Part shown: positions 36,391-50,600 of the stretch, piece by piece
How positions within the stretch are numbered: position 1 is the first letter of the stretch
How the letters are laid out: each line of letters starts with the position of its first letter
Source: Symsagittifera roscoffensis
Taxonomy: Eukaryota > Xenacoelomorpha > Acoela > Convolutidae
NCBI RefSeq assembly: GCF_963678635.1
Contig: NC_087064.1
Coordinates: forward strand, 84,501,847 to 84,565,846
Direction of reading: 5' to 3'
DNA: 64,000 bases
The notes under the pieces: generated by a model
What the model was told of the DNA's origin: nothing
The model's input: only the letters and a program-made list of their open reading frames with translations
Database searches by the model: none
Made by a program: the position numbers and the translations under genes

Positions 36391-39300
36391 TCTCACTCCT
36401 TGTTCTGTTTAAAAACAAGTTCGTTCACGACCTGTTATTCTCACGCTTATCTCGCTACGATCTTACTCTTTGTTCTGTTTAAATCAAGTTCGTTGACGAC
36501 CTGTTATTCTCACGCTTATCTCGCTACGATCTCACTCTTTGTTCTGTTTAAATCAAGTTTGTTGCCTACCTGTTTTTCTCACGCTTATCTCGCTACGATC
36601 ACACTCCTTGTTCTGTTTAAAAACAAGTGCGTTCACGACCTGTTATTCTCACGCTTATCTCGCTACGATCTCACTCTTTGTTCTGTTTAAATCCAGTTCA
36701 TTGGCGACCTGTTATTCTCACGCTTATCTCGCTACGATTTCGCTCTTTGATCAGTTTAAATCAAAATTGTTGACGACCTGTTATTCTCACGCTTATCTCG
36801 CTACGATCTTACTCTTTGTTCTGTTTAAATCAAGTTCGTTGGCGACCTGTTAATCTCACGCTTATCTCGCTACGATCTCACTCTTTGTTCTGTTTAAATC
36901 AAGTTTGTTGCCTACCTGTTTTTCTCACGCTTATCTCGCTACGATCACACTCCTTGTTCTGTTTAAAAACAAGTGCGTTCACGACCTGTTATTCTCACGC
37001 TTATCTCGCTACGATCTCACTCTTTGTTCTGTTTAAATCAAGTTCGTTGGCGACCTGTTATTCTCACGCTTATCTCGCTACGATTTCACTCTTTGTTCAG
37101 TTTAAATCAATATTGTTGACGACCTGTTATTCTCACGCTTATCTCGCTACAATCCTACTATTTATTTTGTTTAAATCAAGTTTGTTGAGGACCTGTTATT
37201 CTCACGCTTATCTCGCTACGATCTCACTCTTTGTTCTGTTTAAATCAAGTTCGTTGACGACCTGTTATTCTCAAACTTATCTCGCTACGATCTCACTCTT
37301 TGTTCTGTTTAAATCAAGTTCGTTTGCGACCTGTTATTCTCACGCTTATCTCGTTACGTTCTCACTCTTTGTTCTGTTTAAATCAAGTTTGTTGCCTACC
37401 TGTTTTTCTCACACTTATCTAGCTACGATCACACTCCTTGTTCTGTTTAAAAACAAGTGCGTTCACGACCTGTTATTCTCACGCTTATCTCGCTACGATC
37501 TCACTCTTTGTTCTGTTTAAATCAAGTTCGTTGGCGACCTGTTATTGTCACGCTTATCTCGCTACGATTTCACTCTTTGATCTGTTAAAATCATGTTCGT
37601 AGACGACCTGTTATCCTCACGCTTATCTCGCTACGATCTCACTCCTTGTTCTGTTCAAAAACAACTTCGTTCACGACTTGTAATTCTCACGCTTAACTCG
37701 CTACGATCTCACTCTTTGTTCTGATTAAATCAAGTTCGTTGACGACCTGATCTCACTCCTTGTTCTGTTTAAAAACAAGTTCGTTCACGACCTGTTATTC
37801 TCACGCTTATCTCGCTACGATCTTACTCTTTGTTCTGTTTAAATCAAGTTCGTTGACGACCTGTTATTCTCGCGCTTATCTCGCTACGATCTCACTCTTT
37901 GTTTTGTTTAAATCAAGTTTGTTGCCTACCTGTTTTTCTCACGCTTATCTCGCTACGATCACACTCCTTGTTCTGTTTAAAAACAAGTGCGTTCACGACC
38001 TGTTATTCTCACGCTTATCTCGCTACGATCTCACTCTTTGTTCTGTTTAAATCAAGTTCGTTGGCGACCTGTTATTCTCACGCTTATCTCGCTACGATTT
38101 CGCTCTTTGTTCAGTTTAAATCAATATTGTTGACGACCTGTTATTCTCTAGCTTATCTCGCTACGATCTTACTCTTTGTTCTGTTTAAATCAAGTTCGTT
38201 GGCGACCTGTTATTCTCACGCTTATCTCGCTACGATTTCACTCTTTGTTCTGTTTAAATCAAGTTTGTTGCCTACCTGTTTTTCTCACGCTTATCTCGCT
38301 ACGATCACACTCCTTGTTCTGTTTAAAAACAAGTGCGTTCACGACCTGTTATTCTCACGCTTATCTCGCTACGATCTCACTCTTTGTTCTGTTTAAATCA
38401 AGTTCGTTGGCGACCTGTTATTCTCACGCTTATCTCGCTACGATTTCACTCTTTGATCTGTTTAAATCATGTTCGTAGACGACCTGTTATTCTCACGCTT
38501 ATCTCGCTACGATCTCACTCCTTGTTCTGTTCAAAAACAACTTCGTTCACGACTTGTAATTCTCACGCTTAACTCGCTACGATCTCACTCTTTGTTCTGA
38601 TTAAATCAAGTTCGTTGACGACCTGATCTCACTCCTTGTTCTGTTTAAAAACAAGTTCGTTCACGACCTGTTATTCTCACGCTTATCTCGCTACGATCTT
38701 ACTCTTTGTTCTGTTTAAATCAAGTTCGTTGACGACCTGTTATTCTCGCGCTTATCTCGCTACGATCTCACTCTTTGTTTTGTTTAAATCAAGTTTGTTG
38801 CCTACCTGTTTTTCTCACGCTTATCTCGCTACGATCACACTCCTTGTTCTGTTTAAAAACAAGTGCGTTCACGACCTGTTATTCTCACGCTTATCTCGCT
38901 ACGATCTCACTCTTTGTTCTGTTTAAATCAAGTTCGTTGGCGACCTGTTATTCTCACGCTTATCTCGCTACGATTTCGCTCTTTGTTCAGTTTAAATCAA
39001 TATTGTTGACGACCTGTTATTCTCACGCTTATCTCGCTACGATCTTACTCTTTGTTCTGTTTAAATCAAGTTCGTTGGCGACCTGTTATTCTCACGCTTA
39101 TCTCGCTACGATTTCACTCTTTGTTCTGTTTAAATCAAGTTTGTTGCCTACCTGTTTTTCTCACGCTTATCTCGCTACGATCACACTCCTTGTTCTGTTT
39201 AAAAACAAGTGCGTTCACGACCTGTTATTCTCACGCTTATCTCGCTACGATCTCACTCTTTGTTCTGTTTAAATCAAGTTCGTTGGCGACCTGTTATTCT

Positions 39301-41650
39301 CACGCTTATCTCGCTACGATTTCACTCTTTGATCTGTTTAAATCAAGTTCGTTGGCGACCTGTTATTCTCACGCTTATCTCGCTACGATTTCACTCTTTG
39401 ATCTGTTTATATCAAGTTCGTTGACGACCTGTTATTCTCACGCTTATCTCGCTACGATCTCACTCCTTGTTCTGTTCAAAAACAACTTCGTTCACGACTT
39501 GTAATTCTCACGCTTAACTCGCTACGATCTCACTCTTTGTTCTGATTAAATCAAGTTCGTTGACGACCTGATCTCACTCCTTGTTCTGTTTAAAAACAAG
39601 TTCGTTCACGACCTTTTATTCTCACGCTTATCTCGCTACGATCTTACTCTTTGTTCTGTTTAAATCAAGTTCGTTGACGACCTGTTATTCTCACGCTTAT
39701 CTCGCTACGATCTCACTCTTTGTTTTGTTTAAATCAAGTTTGTTGCCTACCTGTTTTTCTCACGCTTATCTCGCTACGATCACACTCCTTGTTCTGTTTA
39801 AAAACAAGTGCGTTCACGACCTGTTATTCTCACGCTTATCTCGCTACGATCTCACTCTTTGTTCTGTTTAAATCAAGTTCGTTGGCGACCTGTTATTCTC
39901 ACGCTTATCTCGCTACGATTTCGCTCTTTGTTCAGTTTAAATCAATATTGTTGTCGACCTGTTATTCTCACGCTTATCTCGCTACGATCTTACTCTTTGT
40001 TCTGTTTAAATCAAGTTCGTTGGCGACCTGTTATTCTCACGCTTATCTCGCTACGATCTCACTCTTTGTTCTGTTTAAATCAAGTTTGTTGCCTACCTGT
40101 TTTTCTCAAACTTATCTCGCTACGATCTCACTCTTTGTTCTGTTTAAATCAAGTTCGTTGACGACCTGTTATTCTCACGCTTATCTCGCTACGATCTCAC
40201 TCTTTGTTTTGATTAAATCAAGTTTGTTGCCTACCTGTTTTTCTCACGCTTATCTCGCTACGATCACACTCCTTGTTCTGTTTAAAAACAAGTGCGTTCA
40301 CGACCTGTTATTCTCACGCATATCTCGCTACGATCTCACTCTTTGTTCTGTTTAAACCAAGTTTGTTGCCTACCTGTTTTTCTCAAACTTATCTCGCTAC
40401 GATCTCACTCTTTGTTCTGTTTAAATCAAGTTCGTTGACGACCTGTTATTCTCACGCTTATCTCGCTACGATCTCACTCTTTGTTTTGTTTAAATCAAGT
40501 TTGTTGCCTACCTGTTTTTCTCACGCTTATCTCGCTACGATCACACTCCTTGTTCTGTTTAAAAACAAGTGCGTTCACGACCTGTTATTCTCACGCTTAT
40601 CTCGCTACGATCTCACTCTTTGTTCTGTTTAAACCAAGTTCGTTGGCGACCTGTTATTCTCACGCTTATCTCGGTACGATTTTACTCTTTGTTCAGTTTA
40701 AATCAATATTGTTGACGATCTGTTATTCTCACGCTTGTCTCGCTACGATCTCACTATTTATTCTGTTTAAATCAAGTTTGTTGAGGACCTGTTATTCTCA
40801 CGCTTATCTCGCTACGATCTCACTCTTTGTTCTGTTTAAATCAAGTTCGTTGACGACCTGTTATTCTCAAACTTATCTCGCTACGATCTCACTCTTTGTT
40901 CTGTTTAAATCAAGTTCGTTTGCGACCTGTTATTCTCACGCTTATCTCGCTACGTTCTCACTCTTTGTTCTGTTTAAATCAAGTTTGTTGCCTACCTGTT
41001 TTTCTCACATTTATCTCGCTACGATCACACTCCTTGTTCTGTTTCAAAACAAGTGCGTTCACGACCTGTTATTCTCACGCTTATCTCGCTACGATCTCAC
41101 TCTTTTTTCTGTTTAAATCAAGTTCGTTGGCGACCTGTTATTCTCACGCTTATCTCGCTACGATCTCACTCTTTGTTCTTTTTAAATCAAGTTCGTTGGC
41201 GACCTGTTATTCTCACGCTTATCTCGCCACGATCTCACTCTTTGTTCTGTTTAAATCAATATTGTTGACGACCTGTTATTCTCACGCTTATCTCGCTACG
41301 ATCTCACTCTTTGTTCTGTTTAAATCAAGTTCGTTGACGACCTGTTATTCTCAAACTTATCTCGCTACGATCTCACTCTTTGTTCTGTTTAAATCATGTT
41401 CGTTGGCGACCTGTTATTCTCACGCTTATCTCGCTACGATCTCACTCTTTGTTCTGTTTAAATCAATATTGTTGACGACCTGTTAATCTCACGCTTATCT
41501 CGCTACGATCTCACTATTTATTCTGTTTAAATCAAATTTGTTGAGGACATGTTATTCTCACGCTTATCTCGCTACGATCTCACTCTTTGTTCTGTTTAAA
41601 TCAAATTCGTTGACGACCTGTTATTCTCACGCTTATCTCGCTACGATCTC
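36391..41650 (+). repeat. A zone 2: 876/945-bp higher-order repeat
   Basis: Characteristic monomers have TTTGTTGCCTACCTGTTTTT, GATCACACTCCTTG, AAAAACAAGTGCGTTCACG and ATCAATATTGTTGACG. The complex recurs with offsets of 876 bp (shortened monomers at 37,749 and 38,624; the rare CTCGCGCTT variant at about 37,870 and 38,746) and 945 bp (39,570), the latter being 876 plus one monomer. An earlier, longer interval of about 1,360 bp separates 36,389 and 37,749. Neighbouring copies are nearly identical, which implies recent amplification. Confidence 0.88.
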
Positions 41651-44600
41651 ACTCTTTGTTCTGTTTATAAACAAGTTCGTTGACGACCTGTTATTCTTAC
41701 GCTTATCTCGCTATGATCTCACTCTTTGTTTTGTTATTATCAAGTTCGTTGACGACCTGTTATTCTCACGCTTATCTCGCTACGATCTCACTTTTTGTTC
41801 TTTTTTTATCAAGTTCGTTGACGAACTGTTATTCTCACGCTTATCTCGCTACGATCTCACTCTTTGTTCTGTTTAAATCAAGTTCTTTGACGACCTGTTA
41901 TTCTCACGATTATTTTGCTACGAACTTACACTTTGTTCTGTTTAAATCAGGTTCGTTGACGACCTGTTTTTCTCACGTTTATCTCGCTACGATCTCACTC
42001 TTTGTTCTGTTTGAATCAAGTTCGTTGACGACCTGTCATTATCACGCTTATCTCGCTACGATCTCACTCTTTGTTCTGTTTAAATCAAGTTCGTTGACGA
42101 CCTGTATTTCTCACGCTTATCTCGCTACGATCTCACTCTTTGTTCTCTTTAAATCAAGTTCGTTGACGACCTGTATTTCTCACGCTTATCTCGCTACGAT
42201 CTCACTCTTTGTTCTGTTTGAATCAAGTTCGTTGACAACCTGTTATTCTCACGCTTATCTCGCTACGATCTCACTCTTTGTTTTGTTTGAATCAAGTTCC
42301 TTGACGACCTGTTATTATCACGCTTATCTCGCTACGATCTCACTCTTTGTTCTGTTTAAATCAGGTTCGTTGACGACCTGTTATTCTCACGCTTATCTCG
42401 CTACGATCTCACTCTTTGTTCTTTTTAATTCAAGTTCGTGGACGACCTGTTATTCTCACGCTTATCTCGCTATGATCTCACTCTTTGTTATGTTTAGATC
42501 AAGTTCGTTGACGACCTGTATTTCTCACGCTTATCTCGCTACGATCTCACTCTTTGTTCTGTTTGAATCAAGTTCGTTGACGTCCTGTTATTCTCACGCT
42601 TATCTCGCTACGATCTCAATCTTTGTTCTGTTTGAATTAAGTTCGTTGACGACCTGTTATTATCACGCTTATCTCGCTACGATCTCACTCTATGTTCTGT
42701 TTATAAACAAGTTCGTTGACGACCTGTTATTCTCACGCTTATCTCGCTATGATCTCACTCTTTGTTCTGTTTAAATCAGGTTCGTTGACGACCTGTTATT
42801 CTCACGCTTATCTCGCTACGATCTCACTCTTTGTTCTTTTTAAACCAAGTTCGTGGACGACCTGTTATTCTCACGCTTATCTCGCTATGATCTCACTCTT
42901 TGTTCTGTTTAAATCAAGTTCGTTGACGACCTGTTATTCTCACGCTTATCTCGCTACGATCTCACTCTTTGTTCTGTTTATAAACAAAATCGTTGACGAC
43001 CTGTTATTCTCACGCTTATCTCGCTATGATCTCACTCTTTGTTCTTCTTAAATCAGGTTCGTTGACGACTTGTTATTCTCACGCTTATCTCGCTACGATA
43101 TCACTCTTTGTTCTTTTAAAATCAAGTTCGTGGACGACCTGTTATTCGCACGCTTATCTCGCTATGATCTCACTCTTTGTTATGTTTAAATCAAGTTCGT
43201 TGACGACCTGTATTTCTCACGCTTATCTCGCTACGATCTCACTCTTTGTTCTGTTTGAATCAAGTTCGTTGACGTCCTGTTATTCTCACGCTTATCTCGC
43301 TACGATCTCACTCTTTGTTTTGTTTGAATCAAGTTCCTTGACGACCTGTTATTATCACGCTTATCTCGCTACGATCTCACTCTTTGTTCTGTTTAAATCA
43401 GGTTCGTTGACGACCTGTTATTCTCACGCTTATCTCGCTATGATCTCACTCTTTGTTATGTTTAAATCAAGTTCGTTGACGACCTGTATTTCTCACGCTT
43501 ATATCGCTACGATCTCACTCTTTGTTCTGTTTGAATCAAGTTCGTTGACGTCCTGTTATTCTCACGCTTATCTCGCTACGATCTCAATCTTTGTTCTGTT
43601 TGAATTAAGTTCGTTGACGACCTGTTATTATCACGCTTATCTCGCTACGATCTCACTCTATGTTCTGTTTATAAACAAGTTCGTTGACGACCTGTTATTC
43701 TCACGCTTATCTCGCTATGATCTCACTCTTTGTTCTGTTTAAATCAGGTTCGTTGACGACCTGTTATTCTCACGCTTATCTCGCTACGATCTCACTCTTT
43801 GTTCTTTTTAAACCAAGTTCTTGGACGACCTGTTATTCTCACGCTTATCTCGCTATGATCTCACTCTTTGTTCTGTTTAAATCAAGTTCTATGACGACCT
43901 GTTATTCTCACGCTTATCTCGCTACGATCTCACTCTTTGTTCTGTTTATAAACAAAATTGTTGACGACCTGTTATTCTCACGCTTATCTCGCTATGATCT
44001 CACTCTTTGTTCTTCTTAAATCAGGTTCGTTGACGACTTGTTATTCTCACGCTTATCTCGCTACGAGCTCACTCTTTGTTCTTTTAAAATCAAGTTCGTG
44101 GATGACCTGTTATTCTCATGCTTATCTCGCTATGATCTCACTTTTTGTTCTGTTTAAATCAAGTTCGTTGACGACTTGTTATTCTCACGCTTATCTTGCT
44201 ATGATCTCACTCTTTGTTCTGTTTAAATCAAGTTCGTTGACGACCTGTAATTCTCACGCTTATCTCGCTACGATCTCACTCTTTGTTCTTTTTAAATCAA
44301 GTTCGTTGACGACCTGTTATTCTCACGCTTATCTCGCTACGATCTCACTCTTTGTTCTGTTTAAATCAAGTTCGTTGACGACCTGTTGTTCTCACGCTTA
44401 TCTCGCTACGAACCCACACTTTGTTCTGTTTAAATCAAGTTCGTTGACGACCTGTTATTCTCACGCTTATCTCGCTACGATCTCACTCTTTGTTCTGTTT
44501 GAATCAAGTTCGTTGACGACCTGTTATTATCAGGCTTATCTCGCTACGATCTCACTCTTTGTTATGTTTGAATCAAGTTCGTTGACGACCTGTTATTATC

Positions 44601-47600
44601 ACGCTTATCTCGCTACGATCTCACTCTTTGTTCTGTTTAAATCAAGTTCGTTGACGACTTGTTATTCTCACGCTTATCTCGCTATGATCTCACTCTTTGT
44701 TCTGTTTAAATCAAGTTCGTTGACGACCTGTAATTCTCACGCTTATCTCGCTACGATCTCACTCTTTGTTCTTTTTAAATCAAGTTCGTTGACGACCTGT
44801 TATTCTCACGCTTATCTCGCTACGATCTCACTCTTTGTTCTGTTTAAATCAAGTTCGTTGACGACCTGTTGTTCTCACGCTTATCTCGCTACGAACCCAC
44901 ACTTTGTTCTGTTTAAATCAAGTTCGTTGACGACCTGTTATTCTCACGCTTATCTCGCTACGATCTCACTCTTTGTTCTGTTTGAATCAAGTTCGTTGAC
45001 GACCTGTTATTATCAGGCTTATCTCGCTACGATCTCACTCTTTGTTATGTTTGAATCAAGTTCGTTGACGACCTGTTATTATCACGCTTATCTCGCTACG
45101 ATCTCACTCTTTGTTCTGTTTAAATCAAGTTCGTTGACGACCTGTATCTCTCACCCTTATCTCGCTACGATCTCACTCTTTGTTCTGTTTGAATCAATTC
45201 GTTGACGACCTGTTATTCCCACGCTTATCTAGCTACGATCTCACTCTTTGTTCTGTTTGAATCAAGTTCGTTGACGACCTGTTATTATCACGCTTATCTC
45301 GCTACGACCTCACTCTTTGTTCTGTTTATAAACAAGTTCGTTGACGACCTGTTATTCTCACGCTTATCTCGCTATGATCTCACTCTTTGTTCTGTTTAAA
45401 TCAGGTTCGTTGACGACATGTTATTCTCACGCTTATCTCGCTACGATCTCACTCTTTGTTCTTTTTAAATCAAGTTCGTGGACGACCTGTTATTCTCACG
45501 CTTATCTCGCTATGAACTCACTCTTTGTTCTGTTTAAATCAAGTTCGCTGACGACCTGTATAAATCAAGTTCGTTGACGACCTGTTATTCTCACGCTTAT
45601 CTCGCTATGATCTCACTCTTTGTTCTGTTTAAATCAAGTTGGTTGACGACCTGTTATTATCACGCTTATCTCGCTACGATCTCACTCTTTTTTCTGTTTA
45701 TAAACAAGTTCGTTGACGACCTGTTATTCTCACGCTTATCTCGCTATGATCTCACTCTTTGTTCTGTTTAAATCAGGTTCGTTGACGACATGTTATTCTC
45801 ACGCTTGTCTCGCTACGATCTCACTCTTTGTTCTTTTTAAATCAAGTTCGTGGACGACCTGTTATTCCCACGCTTATCTAGCTACGATCTCACTCTTTGT
45901 TCTGTTTGAATCAAGTTGGTTGACGACCTGTTATTATCACGCTTATCTCGCTATGATCTCACTCTTTGTTCTGTTTAAATCAGGTTCGTTGACGACATGT
46001 TATTCTCACGCTTGTCTCGCTACGATCTCACTCTTTGTTCTTTTTAAATCAAGTTCGTGGACGACCTGTTATTCTCACGCTTATCTCGCTATGAACTCAC
46101 TCTTTGTTCTATTTAAATCAAGTTCGTTGACGACTTGTTATTCTCACGCTTATCTCGCTACGATCTCACTCTTTGTTCTGTTTAAATCAAGTTCGTTGAC
46201 GACCTGTTATTCTCACGCTTATCTCGCTACGATCTCACTATTTGTTCTGTTTATAAACAAAATCGTTGACGACCTGTTATTCTCACGCTTATCTCGCTAT
46301 GATCTCACTCTTTGTTCTTCTTAAATCAGGTTCGTTGACGACCTGTTATTCTCACGCTTATCTCGCTACGATCTCACTCTTTGTTCTGTTTGAATCAAGT
46401 TCGTTGACGACCTGTTATTATCACGCTTATCTCGCTACGATCTCACTCTTTGTTCTGTTTATAATCAAGTTCGTTGACGACTTGTTATTCTCACGCTTAT
46501 CTCGCTACGATCTCACTCTTTGTTCTGTTTAAATCAAGTTCGTTGACGACCTGTTATTCTCACGCTTATCTCGCTACGATCTCACTATTTGTTCTGTTTA
46601 TAAACAAAATCGTTGACGACCTGTTATTCTCACGCTTATCTCGCTATGATCTCACTCTTTGTTCTTCTTAAATCAGGTTCGTTGACGACCTGTTATTCTC
46701 ACGCTTATCTCGCTACGATCTCACTCTTTGTTCTGTTTGAATCAAGTTCGTTGACGACCTGTTATTATCACGCTTATCTCGCTACGATCTCACTCTTTGT
46801 TCTGTTTATAATCAAGTTCGTTGACGACTTGTTATTCTCACGCTTATCTCGCTACGATCTCACTCTTTGTTCTGTTTATAAACAAAATCGTTGACGACCT
46901 GTTATTCTCACGCTTATCTCGCTATGATCTCACTCTTTGTTCTTCTTAAATCAGGTTCGTTGACGACCTGTTATTCTCACGCTTATCTCGCTACGATCTC
47001 ACTCTTTGTTCTGTTTGAATCAAGTTCATTGACGACCTGTTATTATCACGCTTATCTCGCTACGATCTCACTCTTTGTTCTGTTTATAAACAAGTTCGTT
47101 GACGACCTGTTATTCTCACGCTTATCTCGCTATGATCTCACTCATTGTTCTGTTTAAATCAGGTTCGTTGACGACATGTTATTCTCACGCTTATCTCGCT
47201 ACGATCTCACTCTTTGTTCTTTTTAAATCAAATTCGTGGACGACCTGTTATTCTCACGCTTATCTCGCTATGAACTCACTCTTTGTTCTGTTTAAATCAA
47301 GTTCGCTGACGACCTGTATAAATCAAGTTCGTTGACGACCTGTTATTCTCACGCTTATCTCGCTATGATCTCATTCTTTGTTCTGTTTAAATCAAGTTCG
47401 TTGACGACATGTTATTCTCACCCTTATCTCGCTACGATCTCACTCTTTGTTCTGTTTGAATCAATTCGTTGACGACCTGTTATTCCCACGCTTATCTAGC
47501 TACGATCTCACTCTTTGTTCTGTTTGAGTCAAGTTGGTTGACGACCTGTTATTATCACGCTTATCTCGCTACGATCTCACTCTTTGTTCTGTTTATAAAC

Positions 47601-50600
47601 AAGTTCGTTGACGACCTGTTATTCTCACGCTTATCTCGCTATGATCTCACTCTTTGTTCTGTTTAAATCAGGTTCGTTGACGACATGTTATTCTCACGCT
47701 TATCTCGCTACGATCTCACTCTTTGTTCTTTTTAAATCAAGTTCGTGGACGACCTGTTATTCTCACGCTTATCTCGCTATGAACTCACTCTTTGTTCTAT
47801 TTAAATCAAGTTCGTTGACGACTTGTTATTCTCACGCTTATCTCGCTATGATCTCACTCTTTGTTCTGTTTATAAACAAGTTCGTTGACGACCTGTTATT
47901 CTCACGCTTATCTCGCTATGATCTCACTCTTTGTTGTGTTTATAATCAAGTTCGTTGACGACTTGTTATTCTCACGCTTATCTCGCTACGATCTCACTCT
48001 TTGTTCTGTTTATAAACAAGTTCGTTGACGACCTGTTATTCTCACGCTTATCTCGCTATGATCTCACTCTTTGTTCTGTTTAAATCAGGTTCGTTGACGA
48101 CCTGTTATTCTCACGCTTATCTCGCTACGATCTCACTCTTTGTTCTTTTTAAATCAAGTTCGTGGATGACCTGTTATTCTCACGCTTATCTCGCTACGAT
48201 CTCACTCTTTGTTCTTTTTGAATCAAGTTCGTTGACGACCTGTTATTCTCATGCTTATCTCGCTACGAACTTACACTTTGTTCTGTTTCAATCAAGTTCG
48301 TTGACGACCTGTTATTCTCACGCTTATCTCGCTACGATCTCACTCTTTGTTCTGTTTGAACCAAGTTTGTTGACGACCTGTTTTTATCATGCGTATTTCG
48401 CTACGATCTCACTCTTTGTTCTGTTTAAATCAAGTTCGTTGACGACCTGTTATTATCACGCTTATCTCGCTACGATCTCACTCTTTGGTCTGTTTAAATC
48501 AAGTTCGTTGACGACCTGTATTTCTCACGCTTATCTCGCTACGATCTCACTCTTTGTTCTGTTTGAATCAAGTTCGTTGACGACCTGTTCTTCTCACGCT
48601 TATCTCGCTACGATCTCACTCTTTGTTCTGTTTGAGTCAAGTTCGTTGACGACCTGTTATTATCACGCTTATCTCGCTACGATCTCACTCTTTGTTCTGT
48701 TTATAAACAAGTTCGATGACGACCTGTTATTCTCACGCTTATCTCGCTATGATCTCACTCTTTGTGCTGTTTAAATCAGGTTCGTTGACGACCTGTTATT
48801 CTCACGCTTATCTCGCTACGTTCTCACTCGTTGTTCTTTTTAAATCAAGTTCGTGGACGACCTGTTATTCTCACGCTTATCTCGCTATGAACTCACTCTT
48901 TGTTCTGTTTAAATCAAGTTCGTTGACGACTTGTTATTCTCTTGCTTATCTCGCTACGATCTCACTCTTTGTTCTGTTTATAAACAAGTTCGTTGACGAC
49001 CTGTTATTCTCACGCTTATCTCGCTATGAACTCACTCTTTGTTCTGTTTAAATCAGGTTCGTTGACGACCTGTTATTCTCACGCTTATCTCGCTACGATC
49101 TCACTCTTTGTTCTGTTTGAGTCAAGTTCGTTGACGACCTGTTATTATCACGCTTATCTCGCTACGATCTCACTCTTTGTTCTGTTTATAAACAAGTTCG
49201 ATGACGACCTGTTATTCTCACGCTTATCTCGCTATGATCTCACTCTTTGTTCTGTTTAAATCAGGTTCGTTGACGACCTGTTATTCTCACGCTTATCTCG
49301 CTACGATCTCACTCGTTGTTCTTTTTAAATCAAGTTCGTGGACGACCTGTTATTCTCACGCTTATCTCGCTATGAACTCACTCTTTGTTCTGTTTAAGTC
49401 AAGTTCGTTGACGACTTGTTATTCTCTTGCTTATCTCGCTACGATCTCACTCTTTGTTCTGTTTATAAACAAGTTCGTTGACGACCTGTTATTCTCACGC
49501 TTATCTCGCTATGAACTCACTCTTTGTTCTGTTTAAATCAGGTTCGTTGACGACCTGTTATTCTCACGCTTATCTCGCTACGATCTCACTCTTTGTTCTT
49601 TTTAAATCAAGTTCGTGGACGACCTGTTATTCTCACGCTTATCTCGCTATGATCTCACTCTTTGTTCTGTTTAAATCAAGTTCGTTGACGACTTGTTATT
49701 CTCACGCTTATCTCGCTATGATCTCACTCTTTGTTCTGTTTAAATCAAGTTCGTTGACGACCTGTAATTCTCACGCTTATCTCGCTACGATCTCACTCTT
49801 TGTTCTTTTTAAATCAAGTTCGTTGACGACCTGTTATTCTCACGCTTATCTCGCTACGATCTCACTCTTTGTTCTGTTTGAATCAAGTTCGTTGACGACC
49901 TGTTATTCTCACGCTTATCTCGCTACGAACTTACACTTTGTTTTGTTCAAATCAAGCTCGTTGACGACCTGTTATTCTCACGCTTATCTCGCTACAATCT
50001 CACTCCTTGTTCTGTTTGAACCAAGTTCGTTGACGACCTGTTATTATCACGCTTATCTCGCTACGATCTCACTCTTTGTTCTGTTTAAATCAAGTTTGTT
50101 GACGACCTGTTATGATCACGCTTATCTCGCTACGATCTCACTCTTTGTTCTGTTTAAATCAAGTTCGTTGACGACCTGTATTTCTCACGCTTATCTCGCT
50201 ACGATCTCACTCTTTGTTCTTTTTAAATCAAATTCGTGGACGACCTGTTATTCTCACGCTTATCTCGCTATGATCTCACTCTTTGTTCTGTTTAAATCAA
50301 GTTCGTTGACGACTTGTTATTCTCACGCTTATCTCGCTATGATCTCACTCTTTGTTCTGTTTAAATCAAGTTTGTTGACGACCTGTTATGATCACGCTTA
50401 TCTCGCTACGATCTCACTCTTTGTTCTGTTTAAATCAAGTTCGTTGACGACCTGTATTTCTCACGCTTATCTCGCTACGATCTCACTCTTTGTTCTTTTT
50501 AAATCAAATTCGTGGACGACCTGTTATTCTCACGCTTATCTCGCTATGATCTCACTCTTTGTTCTGTTTAAATCAAGTTCGTTGACGACTTGTTATTCTC

